A stretch of DNA of 64,000 nucleotides, from NCBI GenBank assembly GCA_038025085.1, contig CM076143.1, positions 12,943,501 to 13,007,500 of the forward strand, given 5' to 3'. The position numbers were made by a program, and so were the translations under genes. Each line of letters begins with the position of its first letter. Position 1 is the first letter of the stretch. The notes beneath the pieces were generated by a model. The model did no database searches. It saw nothing but the letters and a program-made list of their open reading frames with translations, and was not told the DNA's origin. The stretch comes from Tetragonia tetragonoides (lineage: Eukaryota > Streptophyta > Magnoliopsida > Caryophyllales > Aizoaceae). Below are positions 23,877 to 34,824 of the stretch, in pieces.

Positions 23877-26800
23877 TCAAGTTGGAGCATGAGGGTCATG
23901 AATGCCCAACTTGGAGAGTAAATTATCAAACTGCATTTTACCAAGTGCCTTAGTAAAAATATCTGCCAATTGAGAAGATGTAGAAACATGAGATGGAGAA
24001 ATTAAGCCCTCATTGATTGCATCCCGAACAAAATGACAGTCAACCTCTATGTGCTTCGTTCGTTCATGAAAAACAGGATTCTTTGCAATATGCAAAGCAG
24101 ATTGACTGTCACAGAATAACTTAATCGTCTTTGGATGATTGACTCCCAAGCTCAACAATAAACCTTTCAACCATTTTAACTCACAAGTGATGGCCGCCAT
24201 AGATCTATATTCGGCCTCAGCCGAGGACCTAGAAACAGTCTGCTGTTTCTTTGTCTTCCAAGACACAGGAGATTGACCAAGGAACACAAGCCAACCTGTA
24301 AGAGAACGACGAGTAAGTGGACATGCTGCCCAATCTGAATCACACCACCCCTGTAGAGTTAAATCAGAATCTGCACTCAAAAGAATGCCTTGACCCGGTG
24401 TCCCTTTCAAATATCGTACGACCCTCAAGGCCGCTTCCCAATGCTCAGTTCTGGGTTCCTGCATGAACTGAGACAAGATATGTACAGAATATGCCAAATC
24501 TGGACGAGTAACAGCAAGATATATCAATCGACCTACAAGCCTGCGATACGATTCTGGATCTTCAAGTAAATCACCGCTGGCTAAGCCAAGCTTGTGATTT
24601 TGCTCTATGGGAAATCCGCTTGGCTTAGCTCCTAACAAACCTGCTTCAGAAATAATATCCAGAGTATATTTTCTTTGGCATAAGAACAGACCTGCAGAAC
24701 TTCTTGCAACCTCTATTCCCAGAAAATATTTTAAAGGACCCAAGTCCTTCATTTTGAAACAGTCACTAAGATAAGACTTGAAAGTACACAAAGCAGCGGA
24801 ATCATTACCAGAAATAACAATATCATCAACATAGACTAAGACGTTAATCTTTATACCTGTCTTAGTGTATGTAAATAAAGAATAATCTGAATAAGACTGA
24901 AGAAAGCCATACTCTTTCAAAGCCGTGACTAACTTTGCAAACCAACATCTGGGAGCCTGTTTCAAGCCATACAAAGACTTTCTTAATCTGCAAACCATAT
25001 TAGGATCGGGACACTCAAATCCGGGAGGCAACTTCATGTAGACTTCTTCATCAAGATCACCGTGCAAAAAAGCATTGTGGACATCCATTTGGTGAAGTGC
25101 CCAATTCTTTGATGCTGCAATTGCTAAAAAAGTACGAACAGTAGTCATTTTAGCAACGGGAGCAAACGTTTCAGTATAATCAATACCTGGCTGCTGATGA
25201 TTTCCAAGCACAACCAATCGGGATTTCAATCTTTCAATCTCACCATTGGACAAAAACTTTGTCCTGTAAACCCACTGACTGCCAAGAGCTCTCTTTCCAG
25301 GAGGAAGTGGCGCCAAGGTCCAAGTGCCATTGTTTTCAAGTGCCCGTATTTCTTCCTGCATTGACTGTCTCCAACCCTCATATTTCATCGCCTCCTTAAA
25401 TGATTTAGGATCATTGTTACCTACTACAGCTGCAACAAACTTACGGTAATTTACAGAAAAATTATCACAATGTATATAATGTGCAAGAGGATACGGAGTA
25501 CCTGAAGGATGATCAGAAACTGAAGCCGGGAGAGATGGACTACTAGCAAAAACAGTGTGAGTAACATGATCACGAAGCTTAACCGATGGATACTTAGTGC
25601 GCAAACCTCGACCCAAATTTTCAGTGGGCTGTGCACTGCTGTCAGCATCGGACGCCGTGGCACAATCTGCTGTGGCTGTGCTGTGGCGTGGCTGCGGGGC
25701 AGATTCTGCTGTGGCTGGCTGACTGTGCTGTGGCGTGGCAGCAGGTGGTGTTTGGTCAGTGAGCTGGGCGGCAGTGGTGGTGGGAATCGCAGCACCCACT
25801 GGCTGACCACCATGAATGGGCTGCATTTCTTCCCCCCCTTGATCACAACTATGCATCTCTACACCACAATCTTCATCACATACACCCAAGTCCGCAAAAT
25901 CTTCATGAATTTCACCCACATAATCCGCTTTGGACTCAATATTCACATCATCAGGAGAACTAAACGGGAACACATCTTCAATAAATTTTACATCCCTAGA
26001 CACAAAAAATTCTTTTGCATCTAAATCATACACTCTCCAACCTTTTTGCCCAAATGGATACCCCACAAACACACATTTCCTACTCTTACTAGCAAACTTG
26101 TCCCCTTTTGTTTTCTGATTATGAGCAAAGCAAAGACATCCAAAGGTGCGGATAGCATCAAAATTGGGTAATTTATTGAAGAGAATTTCAAAGGGTGTTT
26201 TATTTTGTAGAATAGGAGTTGGGGTGCGGTTTATTAAATGGGCTGCTGCAAGAACACACTCTCCCCAAAAATAAATAGGTAAGTTGGCTTGAAAACGCAA
26301 CGCTCTCCCTACACTCAAAATGTGTTTATGTTTCCTTTCTACCCTCCCATTTTGTTGAGGTGTACCCACACAAGAGGATTGAAAAATAATACCAGTGGCT
26401 CGGAAAAAATCAAATAAGCATTTAAATTCAGGACCATTGTCACTTTGTACGATTTTAATACTTTGACCAAATTGTCTATCAACCATAGCCACAAAAGTCA
26501 TAAACATAGAAAAAACTTCCGTTTTATCAACCATCAAATAAATCCATACAGCTCTTGAAAAATCATCAACAATTGTCAAAAAATAACGAGCACCACACGA
26601 GGAATCATGTCTATAAGGACCCCACAAATCACAATGGACTTTCTCAAACATTCTAGAACAATTATTATTACTTAAAGGAAATTTGTCTCTGTGATGCTTA
26701 GCACGAAAACATACTTCGCATCCTTTATTCAAACTATTCTTAGATCTACTAACAGAAGGTAAGAACTTAACTACTTTCTCAGAAGGATGTCCCATTCGCC

Positions 26801-28367
26801 TATGCCACAATTCCACATCAGATGTAGCTTCAACTGCAGACACCAACTCTGGTTTGCTAAAGTAGTATAGTCCATCCCGCCTAACTCCCGTACCAATCAG
26901 AGCCTTCATTTGGTCCTGTATCAAACACACATCAGAATTAAATGTGACGATTGATTGCAAATTATCATTAAGTTGCGAAACCGAAAGTAAATTACAGCTT
27001 AAGTTAGGAACATAAAGAACATGATTTAGAGTGATCGTATCTGACAAATAAACTGATCCCTCCATTGATGCAATAACAGTGTCCCCATTTGGTAAACCAA
27101 CAGGGCAATTTAATTGTTTAATGTCAAACAACCAAGATTGTTCTCCAGTTACATGATGAGTGGCCCCTGTATCAATGATCCAAGAAGTAGTATCAAACTT
27201 ACCACTCAGGCGATTTTCCGGTACATTAGAATTACCAAAAAATCCCATGATTGCTTTCCATTGTTCTGCTGAAAAAACTTGACCAGGTGAAGGCGAAGAA
27301 GCAGTAGACTTGGACGAACTAGGTGGCGCAGACTGCTGAGAAGAGGGGCTGCTGGCTGCTGCGTTGGCACGTGCCACCCCACGGCCTTGACTGGTCGTGG
27401 TGGGTTTGCTTCCTCGATCTCCCGGAGTATATCCCTCAGGGTACCCAGTAAGCTCATAGCAACGACTAACATTGTGTCCTCGCTTCTTGCAATGAGTACA
27501 CACTTGTAAAGCATAACAATCAGCAACAAGATGGCCTGGCTTCTTGCAATGACTGCACACAGGCCGATCCGTGGCCTGCTTATCGTGAGACCCACGGCCT
27601 CTGCCTGCTGCTGCACGGACAGCGAACCCCACAGCAGACGGGGGTTCGTCTTGAAGACGAGCAAGGCCACGAACAAGCTCCTCTTGAGATACTTGTTGAT
27701 AGGCTTTGTTCAATGATGGCAAAGGGTCTTGAGCAAGTATATTAGACCTAATTTGCGCATAATATTCCGAATACAGACCAAGCAAAAATTGTTGTAACAT
27801 ATCATCTTCACGTCGTTTTTCATGTTGCTTGCCCACATTACAAGTACAATTGCCACAAGTACAATTAATTAAAGGTTGTAAATTTGCAAGATCATCCCAC
27901 AAAACCTTTAATTTTCCATAATAAATTGCAACAGACATGGTCTTAGTTTGCTCACATTTATTAATTTGAGATTTTAATTGATGAATCCGAGGTCCATTCA
28001 CAACACAAAATCGTTCGTGCAAATCATCCCACAACCTTTTTGCATTATCATAATTAGAAAGCATAGATTTTACCTCGGGATCAATCATATTCATGAGCCA
28101 GGAAACGAGCATACAATGGACTACGATCCAATCCTCCTTTGTTGCGGGTGGTACAACATCCACGATCGTACCATCAAGAAAACCAAACTTTCGACGAGAG
28201 GAGAGAGCAACTTTAATGGCGTGTGACCAAGAATCAAAATTATCAAGCTTGAGTCGAATAGGTGTTATAAAATCCCCCGGCCTATCATGTGTACCGAGAT
28301 AAAAGGGATTATGAATTTCAATTTTTGATGGTGGTGGTGGTGGTGGAGCACCGTCGTCGCCGGCCAT
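23877..28367 (-). CDS. Copia Gag-Pol polyprotein (1496 aa)
   Basis: Complete polyprotein that would package, process, reverse-transcribe and integrate the element. The start at 28367 (MAGDDGAPPP) is the first ATG after the PBS; an earlier in-frame ATG lies in the LTR and is rejected. Order: Gag domain about 20-245; two CCHC knuckles (C271-C284, C290-C303); aspartic protease DTGA (D399); GAG-pre-integrase and integrase HHCC (H522, H527, C550, C553); integrase core D580, D643, E677; reverse transcriptase about 1000-1240 with YVDD at 1179-1182; RNase H with D1343, E1384, D1420. The stop at 23877 lies within the PPT area. Every key residue looked for is present. Gag and Pol share one frame with no shift, as usual in plant copia. 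Its 5' leader is poly-T/A rich (28384-28407 on plus). Confidence 0.97.
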   Translation of the reverse strand: MAGDDGAPPPPPPSKIEIHNPFYLGTHDRPGDFITPIRLKLDNFDSWSHAIKVALSSRRKFGFLDGTIVDVVPPATKEDWIVVHCMLVSWLMNMIDPEVKSMLSNYDNAKRLWDDLHERFCVVNGPRIHQLKSQINKCEQTKTMSVAIYYGKLKVLWDDLANLQPLINCTCGNCTCNVGKQHEKRREDDMLQQFLLGLYSEYYAQIRSNILAQDPLPSLNKAYQQVSQEELVRGLARLQDEPPSAVGFAVRAAAGRGRGSHDKQATDRPVCSHCKKPGHLVADCYALQVCTHCKKRGHNVSRCYELTGYPEGYTPGDRGSKPTTTSQGRGVARANAAASSPSSQQSAPPSSSKSTASSPSPGQVFSAEQWKAIMGFFGNSNVPENRLSGKFDTTSWIIDTGATHHVTGEQSWLFDIKQLNCPVGLPNGDTVIASMEGSVYLSDTITLNHVLYVPNLSCNLLSVSQLNDNLQSIVTFNSDVCLIQDQMKALIGTGVRRDGLYYFSKPELVSAVEATSDVELWHRRMGHPSEKVVKFLPSVSRSKNSLNKGCEVCFRAKHHRDKFPLSNNNCSRMFEKVHCDLWGPYRHDSSCGARYFLTIVDDFSRAVWIYLMVDKTEVFSMFMTFVAMVDRQFGQSIKIVQSDNGPEFKCLFDFFRATGIIFQSSCVGTPQQNGRVERKHKHILSVGRALRFQANLPIYFWGECVLAAAHLINRTPTPILQNKTPFEILFNKLPNFDAIRTFGCLCFAHNQKTKGDKFASKSRKCVFVGYPFGQKGWRVYDLDAKEFFVSRDVKFIEDVFPFSSPDDVNIESKADYVGEIHEDFADLGVCDEDCGVEMHSCDQGGEEMQPIHGGQPVGAAIPTTTAAQLTDQTPPAATPQHSQPATAESAPQPRHSTATADCATASDADSSAQPTENLGRGLRTKYPSVKLRDHVTHTVFASSPSLPASVSDHPSGTPYPLAHYIHCDNFSVNYRKFVAAVVGNNDPKSFKEAMKYEGWRQSMQEEIRALENNGTWTLAPLPPGKRALGSQWVYRTKFLSNGEIERLKSRLVVLGNHQQPGIDYTETFAPVAKMTTVRTFLAIAASKNWALHQMDVHNAFLHGDLDEEVYMKLPPGFECPDPNMVCRLRKSLYGLKQAPRCWFAKLVTALKEYGFLQSYSDYSLFTYTKTGIKINVLVYVDDIVISGNDSAALCTFKSYLSDCFKMKDLGPLKYFLGIEVARSSAGLFLCQRKYTLDIISEAGLLGAKPSGFPIEQNHKLGLASGDLLEDPESYRRLVGRLIYLAVTRPDLAYSVHILSQFMQEPRTEHWEAALRVVRYLKGTPGQGILLSADSDLTLQGWCDSDWAACPLTRRSLTGWLVFLGQSPVSWKTKKQQTVSRSSAEAEYRSMAAITCELKWLKGLLLSLGVNHPKTIKLFCDSQSALHIAKNPVFHERTKHIEVDCHFVRDAINEGLISPSHVSTSSQLADIFTKALGKMQFDNLLSKLGIHDPHAPT

Positions 28368-28441
28368 GGCTGACGTGATTAAATTTTTTTTTTTTTTTTT
28401 TTTTTTTGTAGAGAGAAAAAAATTAACCTGCTCTGATACCA

Positions 28442-28657
28442 TGTAGAAATCAATGATCACGGCTTGATCTTCTCATTCACTATGCAAAGCGTATATATTG
28501 TTTACATACAACCTAATTCCCTAGAATCTCGGATAGACTAGGAAAATAAGGAAACAATGACCAATTACATCAATTATGCCTAATTACAAGATATTTACCC
28601 AAAGATTATATTCCCATCAAATATTCCCAAAAGATAATTACCATAAATCCCGTGATA
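28442..28657 (-). repeat. 5' LTR of the intact copia element
   Basis: 216 bp. Carries the promoter for the element by analogy with the family. The PBS is directly inside it. Confidence 0.95.
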
Positions 28658-28662
28658 GATCC

Positions 28663-29790
28663 TTTCAATTAGCTATTAATTATGTTCATATCAAATGAAC
28701 GTGGTACGTTTGATTGATAGTGTTTATAATTGTTAAAAAATGAATGTTTTAATTTTTGAGGGAGAACGACATACATTTATGCAGTTCAAAGTCTATTTTT
28801 TATGTTTATGTTAAGAAGATGCTTTCTGGATAATAAAGTATCATGACGTCTAATTAATGCCATCTAAATGTTGAAATGTACGTATGCTTCTTGGAAGTTT
28901 TGTGCTTCTTCCTAACCAACGAAACTTCCTCAAGAGAAAACCAATGTTAATTACAATAATCGTATTACTCCATAGTCCGGTCCAGTTCGAGATGAATTAG
29001 GTAGTGATGACTTGAGATAGAACAATGGGTTAGATGCGGTCATTCTTATTGTCAATAAAAAAATGTTGATTTTATTGAGTTGTTCGTTGTCCTAATTATT
29101 TCGAATTTCTTAGTTACCCAATAAAGCATTTGTTATTGAGTTGTTCGTTGTCCTAATTATTTCGAATTTCTTAGTTACCCAATAAAGCATTTGTTGAAAA
29201 AGCTTCAAAGTTTTTGAAGTAAAATTTGATTTGTATAAAAGGCATTTGTCTCATATTGGCGAGGAAACAAAATGAAACTTGGTTTATATATGTGGGTCTC
29301 AAGAGTTGTTATTGTTTACGTTTTCCAGGATTAATTGTGAACTATACTGATTTTGGCACATAGAAAATGCACCAGGGCTAGTCAAGTAAAATCTTTCTAT
29401 TTTAGTGGTTGAATATACACCTTAATTTCAATGGCTTCGATACTTTTGGGCCAATATATGAGTTAATCTCATACCCTATATGAAAGTTTCTTGACACTCA
29501 ATCGATTAGTTTGTTCCATCAACTTATTAACAAGTTAACAACCATTATAATTCCATTTGGAATAAAAAAAATTCTTATATAATATTGATCATATTAATTG
29601 ATAGAGCGAGTCAAGATCTTCTTTTGTTGGTTTCGGCAACAGTTGTTTAGATTGCATCTTGAGCATATCATCATGCTGAGAAATATGGTCAGATAGATCA
29701 GGTCGTTAATTGGTGTTTAACGGAACTGTACTAATCTTATATGCATGACTAGGGAGCCTAAGAACTGGCCTTAATAGGTACCTCTGGTGT
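28663..29790. other. Gene-free stretch with a 61-bp tandem duplication
   Basis: No gene or transposon ends seen. The only clear feature is a 61-bp unit repeated exactly or nearly so at 29072-29132 and 29133-29193 (begins TTATTGAGTTGTTCG, ends AAAGCATTTG). Confidence 0.6.
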
Positions 29791-30290
29791 ACTGTGTATG
29801 AAAGATCTTTTCACACTTCACTTGGAATCATATTGTGAGGTTGTGTATGGGAACTTAGCTAGCCTACATATTCCTTATGCGTTGGGTGATAGTGTAGTGG
29901 AAGTTGTTGACATCGCAAAGCGTATCTACCAGGAAGGAATGTATCAACATGGTTTATCCTCACTTGAATTAGACACGAGCAATGCGGACACTTGGAGTAA
30001 TTCGGATAGGGAAAGTTTATGGAATGCCAGATTTGAACTCAATTCCATAAGACATTTGAAGGAATGGTGGCTCAAATTATTAATTTGTATTGCGGAGTGC
30101 TATCTAAGTAAAGGCTCCTTTAAGAGATTGATTTTGTAGCTTGGTTGTAGTAGGGGGTTAGTTTTTGGTGTTTGTTTTTCTTTTGCCCTGTCCATAACAC
30201 ATGACTCCAATTTTAAACTAAACGCTTCCTAAAAGGTGGGGGATTTATACAATGGCTGGCTGATTGCGGGTTCCTCATATAAAAAAAAAT
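29790..30290 (+). pseudogene. LINE 3' end, decayed RNase H
   Basis: 29798-30139 is a degraded frame resembling the ORF2 RNase H end: WNARFELNSIRHLKEWWLK parallels the block in the 22.7 kb fragment. A 3' UTR with an A-rich run (30282-30300) follows. Frame and motifs are decayed. Confidence 0.55.
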
Positions 30291-30804
30291 AATAATAAAG
30301 AAAAGAGATGGGGTTTAGTCGTTTAGAGTTGGATAATACTCATTCCTTAGCTGACATGTGCTATTGGTGTTCTTTGTATATTCTTCTATTTGAAGGTTGA
30401 TCTATTAATAAAAAAGAAAAAAAAAATAAAAGCTTTATAGCCTCGCTTCAAAAGGGCTAAGTAAGGTATGAATCTCGAGCAGACAAAGCAAGACTTGATA
30501 TAAGAATTACAAGTTATTGGAGAATGGGGTATGTCAAACTGCAACCTTTGCTTGCACAGCATAGGTAATAACCTGAGATGTTTTGGGCGGGCCATTTTCG
30601 TAATGTTAATTGGAAATTAAAGGTAACTTATAAAGTTTTATATCAAACCATACCAAAGTTATTTGCGTTTAATCATATCATAACGAGAGCTGCTAAGTTG
30701 TAGGGAATGGTACTGTGCTAGACTATTAGCTAAAACTGGAAGCAACCGGTGAGAACTGGAAATTTGTATTTTTGAGTTTTTCCATAATAATAATAATAAT
30801 TAGG

Positions 30805-32186
30805 AAATTTTGCTGAAAACTATCTTTTTTGTTTCACTTTTTATGGGAAACTACCTTATAAGTTTATGTTGTCGGAAACTACCTTATTTCATAACATATT
30901 TTGTTAAAGATTACCAATTGACGAAAAAACACTAACGGGGTTAACTTAAGTCCATGTTTGACTTTTTTTGATGTTTTCGCCCCTTGATTCCTCATGCCTC
31001 TCACGTGTGCCCTCTAGTCTCCATTTTCCCAATTCAATTTCCCTCCTCCGCTTTCTTCTCTCTTCTTTCACATTCATCACCATTGACCATCACCATTGTC
31101 ACCTTCATTGACTTCACCATACATGCCGGAAAGAAATGAAACCCAAAAATTGATTTATCCCTATTTACAACAAAAACTCAGAAATTTCAAATTTATTCTT
31201 TTAATGATTGACCGATCAAATAAGAAAATGTTCACGATTCTCACTCAATCGCTCAATTTCTTTTCAACTTTTCAAGAATTATGCCATTATTGGTTAAGGT
31301 CAAAAATCCATTAAATTCATATTGTACTAGAGCAAACAACTTGTTCCATTATTTGCCGTCAGATGTCAATAATCTCCAAAGCCCTATTTGAATCGACATT
31401 TTAGCCCATTTTCTAAAAGACCTTTAATTGACGAATCACAAATTTTGGGCATCTGGACACCTCTTAATCACCACCATGGACGCAATTTCGAGCTCTTCAG
31501 TAGAGCTTCACATATGAAATTATATTATCACAGTTTGTAGCCATTGTTATTGGTTCTTACAGCAACAGAAAAAAGTTAAAGTGATACCATGAATTCAAGC
31601 ACATCAACTCTGAATTCACATGCCTTATCATACATACCACTTGTGAAAAGGGAAGTAAAGAACGAGGATGAAGCTCTAAGACTCTACTCGGAGAAGGTGG
31701 TGTTCTGTTGGCCATCTTACTTCTGATGATTTGAAGTTGAAGAACCAACAAATTGATGATACTCACGGTACCCTGTCTCAAAAACCTAGAGTTGGGGGAA
31801 ACGAAAAATCAAGGGATTTAATGCTATTATTTTGCCTGGATGAGGGAACCACAGTCCACAACAATGGTGACCACCACAAACTGATTCCTAGCAATAAGGC
31901 ACGGAGGAAGGGAGCAGAGAAGAGAGAGAAATAGAGCAAACATGAAATAAAAGGGAAGATGGAGATAAGGGAAATAAAAAGGGGAAATGAAAATAATTTA
32001 AGTCAAAATGGGGTAAGTGGGGGTATAAAAGTCATTTACCAGCAAAGTTAACTTAGTAAATGGTGAATCTGTCAATTGGTACTCTTCAACAAACTTTTTA
32101 GTAAAGTAAGGTAGTTGTAGACAAAAACAAGTTTTTAGGGTACTTTTCCATAAAAAGTTAACAAATATGGTAGTTTTCGACAAATA
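30805..32186. mobile_element. Non-autonomous Mutator-like element with ~130-bp TIRs
   Basis: Left end TTTGCTGAAAACTATC... and right end, read inverted, TTTGTCGAAAACTACC... stay similar for about 130 bp. Shared blocks include CTTTTTATGG.AAA.TACC and GA.TACCAATTGAC. Both ends sit in AAT repeats, so the 9-bp TSD cannot be read unambiguously. The interior (about 1.1 kb) has no transposase. It holds CT-rich leader-like sequence and small open frames that could be captured host DNA. Confidence 0.6.
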
Positions 32187-32201
32187 ATAATAATAATAAT
32201 A

Positions 32202-32284
<83 letters not shown>
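32187..32284. repeat. AAT/ATT microsatellite
   Basis: A short (AAT)n run flips into a long (ATT)n run, making a palindrome at the join near 32202. Confidence 0.95.
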
Positions 32285-32286
<2 letters not shown>

Positions 32287-32539
32287 CTTCAGTTTTCACC
32301 AGTTGCTCCCAGTTTGACCCAATTATTCCTAGTTGCCCCTAATTGCCCCCACATTTCACCAATTACGAGTTACACTTTCCAGGCCATTTTGCCACCAACT
32401 GCCCCAAATTTCCCTCAGTTACCCGTTACAAATTTTGAGTTGAAAAGAACGTGCCCTATTTAGTGCCTCCGTTAAAGTCCATAACCAACTCAACTTATTC
32501 TAACACCCAAAGTCATACTATGGTGCTATATACCCGCAA

Positions 32540-32800
32540 TTAGGCATAGGGGTGTAATCAAAATGAGTCGAACTCGAGTCGATCTAATTCGAAACTCGAC
32601 TCGGTTTGGATTGATTAAGCTCAAGCTCGAGCTTAACTCAAAATTCACTGCTGAAAATGTTTAAGGATCGCGTTTGACTCGATTCAGACTTATGGCTCGG
32701 CTCAAGATTAGTTCAGAAAGCATTCGAGGTGACTCGGACTCGAATTAGCTCGAACTCGAATCGAGCTTTGTCCAAGTCAAGTTCGAAGGCTCGCCGAATG
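32540..32800. repeat. TCGAGCTCGA-rich repeat
   Basis: Dense in ACTCGAGTCG, AGCTCGAGC and CGAACTCGAA words, typical of a common plant interspersed repeat. No ends or TSD fixed. Confidence 0.45.
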
Positions 32801-32924
32801 AAAAAATTAATAATAATAAAGGAACGCCCCAATTGTGCTTAAGAACTTGATGTCCCAATTGTGCTATGCACCCTTATCCAACCACATAATCAACCCACGT
32901 GTTGGTACTTATCCAAAGCCAGCA

Positions 32925-33150
32925 GACCCATGAGAGAATCAACCCTTAGCCCAAAGCCTACACTAAACCCAAACCACACCTCAAAGCCCTAAATTTGACG
33001 CCGATATTCAAATAAGACTCGACCCTATTCTCAATTATATTTTAAAGCCCAAAGCCACAAAACCCATGAGAGATTCAGCCTTAGCCCAAGCCTTCATTAA
33101 ACCCAGTTAGGCACCTCAAATTCCTAAAACTCACGCCGATACTCAAGTAA
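32925..33150 (+). repeat. Copy of RPS3 promoter module (two tandem units)
   Basis: Two units, about 32925-33025 and 33046-33150, each match the sequence just upstream of RPS3 (39655-39755). Shared words are AGCCCAAAGCC, ACACCTCAAAGCCCTAAATTT, GCCGATA.TCAA.TAAG. They contain the same site II-like (AGCCCA) motifs, and the first has a CCCTAAA telo-box core. Confidence 0.75.
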
Positions 33151-33620
33151 GCTTGCTGGTTGACAAAGAACTTATCATTGATTGCAACTGTAGTCTATGT
33201 GGCAGGGAAGCCGAGGACTGCACACACTTTTCTTTGGGTGCTCCGTCTCTGAATTTGGAGAAAGATTTTTGGGATGGGTGAGCGTTAGGAGAAATGTGTT
33301 CAGTTTAGGTCATGACATATGGTATATTGATCACTGCAAGGGGAAATCGATGCTGCGAAAAATTCACAGGGTTGCCTTTGTTACTCCCCATTTATGAACT
33401 GTGGATAGGAAGAAATTTTAAGATTGTTCAACATAAGGGGAGAGACCAGTTACTTGTATAGTTAGACAGATACAGATCAATGTGTGTGCGAGATTTGTGG
33501 GTTTGTATGGTTGTAAAGCTGAGGGTGTGTTACAAAACCTGTGACTTGTACAGTTCTTACTAACAACCAAAAATATGTGTATTGTTTCCCACATTGGGGT
33601 TTGCAATGAATTTTTTTACC
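33151..33620 (+). pseudogene. LINE ORF2 C-terminal fragment (zf-RVT) inside the RPS3-like copy
   Basis: Translates to the zinc-binding RT-associated motif CNCSLCGREAEDCTHFFFGC (33180-33245), then a decayed tail such as VTPHL with stops. It splits the RPS3 5' duplicate into a promoter half (left) and a leader half (right). Confidence 0.75.
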
Positions 33621-33624
33621 AGAA

Positions 33625-33760
33625 TCAATTTCATTTCCCATTTCGTATACCAAAAAGGTTTTTCTAGGATTTCCTATCATTCGAGCATCAAATCAAACCC
33701 AATAAGATCTCCTCAGATCTTACCCAACGAAACTCACAATCATGGCGAAGACAGACTGAT
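33625..33760 (+). pseudogene. Truncated copy of RPS3 5' UTR and start codon
   Basis: Aligns with 39760-39880: TTCGTATACCAAAA, GAGCATCAAA, AGATCTCCTCAGATCTTACC and ACTCACAATCATGGCGA are shared with RPS3. The copied ATG (33742-33744) opens a frame that stops after only a few codons (ATGGCGAAGACAGACTGA), and the coding match ends there. It is a dead copy of the gene's first ~120 bp of transcript. Confidence 0.8.
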
Positions 33761-34462
33761 GATAATGGTGTAGTTTGATGGTGATTAAAGGGTGAAATAA
33801 TAAGCAACCATCCTAACGTCTTGCTACTAAACCTATAGAAAAATATGAATTTGAATTTGGGTTACAATTTTTAATTCGATCCCCTAATTAAATGTTTGAC
33901 TGAATTTTGATGATTCTCCACCCCTCCTCAAATGAACCCAAACTCTCTATTTATAGAGATACAAAGAGAGCTTCACCTCGTTGATAAATGGTAGTAAATA
34001 TGCATATTTCTTGTAGTATGGGCTTATGGATCTTTTTTGGAGTTTTGGTAGCTTTAACCCACATTCAACTACTTAAACCCACTTATGAAATACCAACTTT
34101 AGCATGTCTTGTGTGTACTTAGTTCACCGTGGACTAAAAACACTAGTGCAAATATTTAAGGACATAAAGAGTATATTTAAAAAGATTAGTTCATTACCAC
34201 CATAACCAAGTCCATACAAGTTTTTGTATACCATCTTAGTTGGGTCCCTTTTATTTTTTCTTGGGTCACTTAATTAATTAATAAATGGGCTATCTCACTC
34301 AAGCCACAATTAATTAATTCACTTTGATAGGAGTATTTAATAATGACAATTTATTTAGTCAATAATTTGACTTTGGCCCAATATTTCATACACGTATTAC
34401 ATTTTTAGTGACTACAAAGGCTTATTATAGTTATTGAGTAAGCAGGCTGTTGAGCCCCCAAC
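33761..34462. other. Gene-free stretch
   Basis: AT-rich, with no domain, termini or long repeat recognised. Confidence 0.4.
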
Positions 34463-34465
34463 TTA

Positions 34466-34637
34466 GGCCCTGTTCTTTTTAATGGAATGGTGCGGGACGG
34501 TGAGGAACGGAACGGAACGGCGCGGCGCGGATAACTCAAAAAAATGTGAGACAAAATGAAGTACAGAATGCGGCGCAGAACGGAACGGAACGGAACAGAA
34601 CGGAATGCAGGATGCAAACGACGAAAAAAACAGGACT
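34466..34637. mobile_element. PIF/Harbinger-like MITE (family GGCCCTGTTC)
   Basis: 172 bp. Starts GGCCCTGTTC and ends AAACAGGACT, flanked by TTA (34463-34465, 34638-34640), the usual 3-bp TWA duplication. The body is full of GGAACGGAAC words and contains TGAGACAAAATGAAGTAC, shared with copies at 44.3 and 45.7 kb. Confidence 0.8.
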
Positions 34638-34743
34638 TTAGTGTAAGTGAAAGAATTTGTTGCCTCTGTAATTTGCCCAAACAAGTTGTTGACTCATGTT
34701 AAGCTTTAGCTTCTATAACTTGTTGTACGCGACATATCTTATC

Positions 34744-34745
<2 letters not shown>

Positions 34746-34822
<77 letters not shown>
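34746..34822. repeat. TA microsatellite
   Basis: About 38 TA units, at the start of the right Helitron cluster. Confidence 0.98.

Positions 34823-34824
<2 letters not shown>

Larger units (their letters stand above)
23654..28657 (-). mobile_element. Intact, young Ty1/copia retrotransposon
   Basis: 5004 bp on the minus strand. TSD GATCC at 23649-23653 and 28658-28662. Both LTRs are 216 bp (TATCACGGG...TTTCTACA) and identical by eye. PBS TGGTATCAGAGC (minus, 28441 downward) abuts the 5' LTR, and PPT AACTTGAGGGGGGG (minus, about 23870-23883) abuts the 3' LTR. One uninterrupted Gag-Pol frame lies between. Identical LTRs and an open frame imply very recent insertion and possible autonomy. Confidence 0.97.

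Noticed and set aside
28368..28460. Upstream start for the intact copia polyprotein at 28460
   Set aside because: That ATG lies in the LTR and the frame then runs through the PBS and a Lys-coding A-run. The ATG at 28367 begins a normal Gag.
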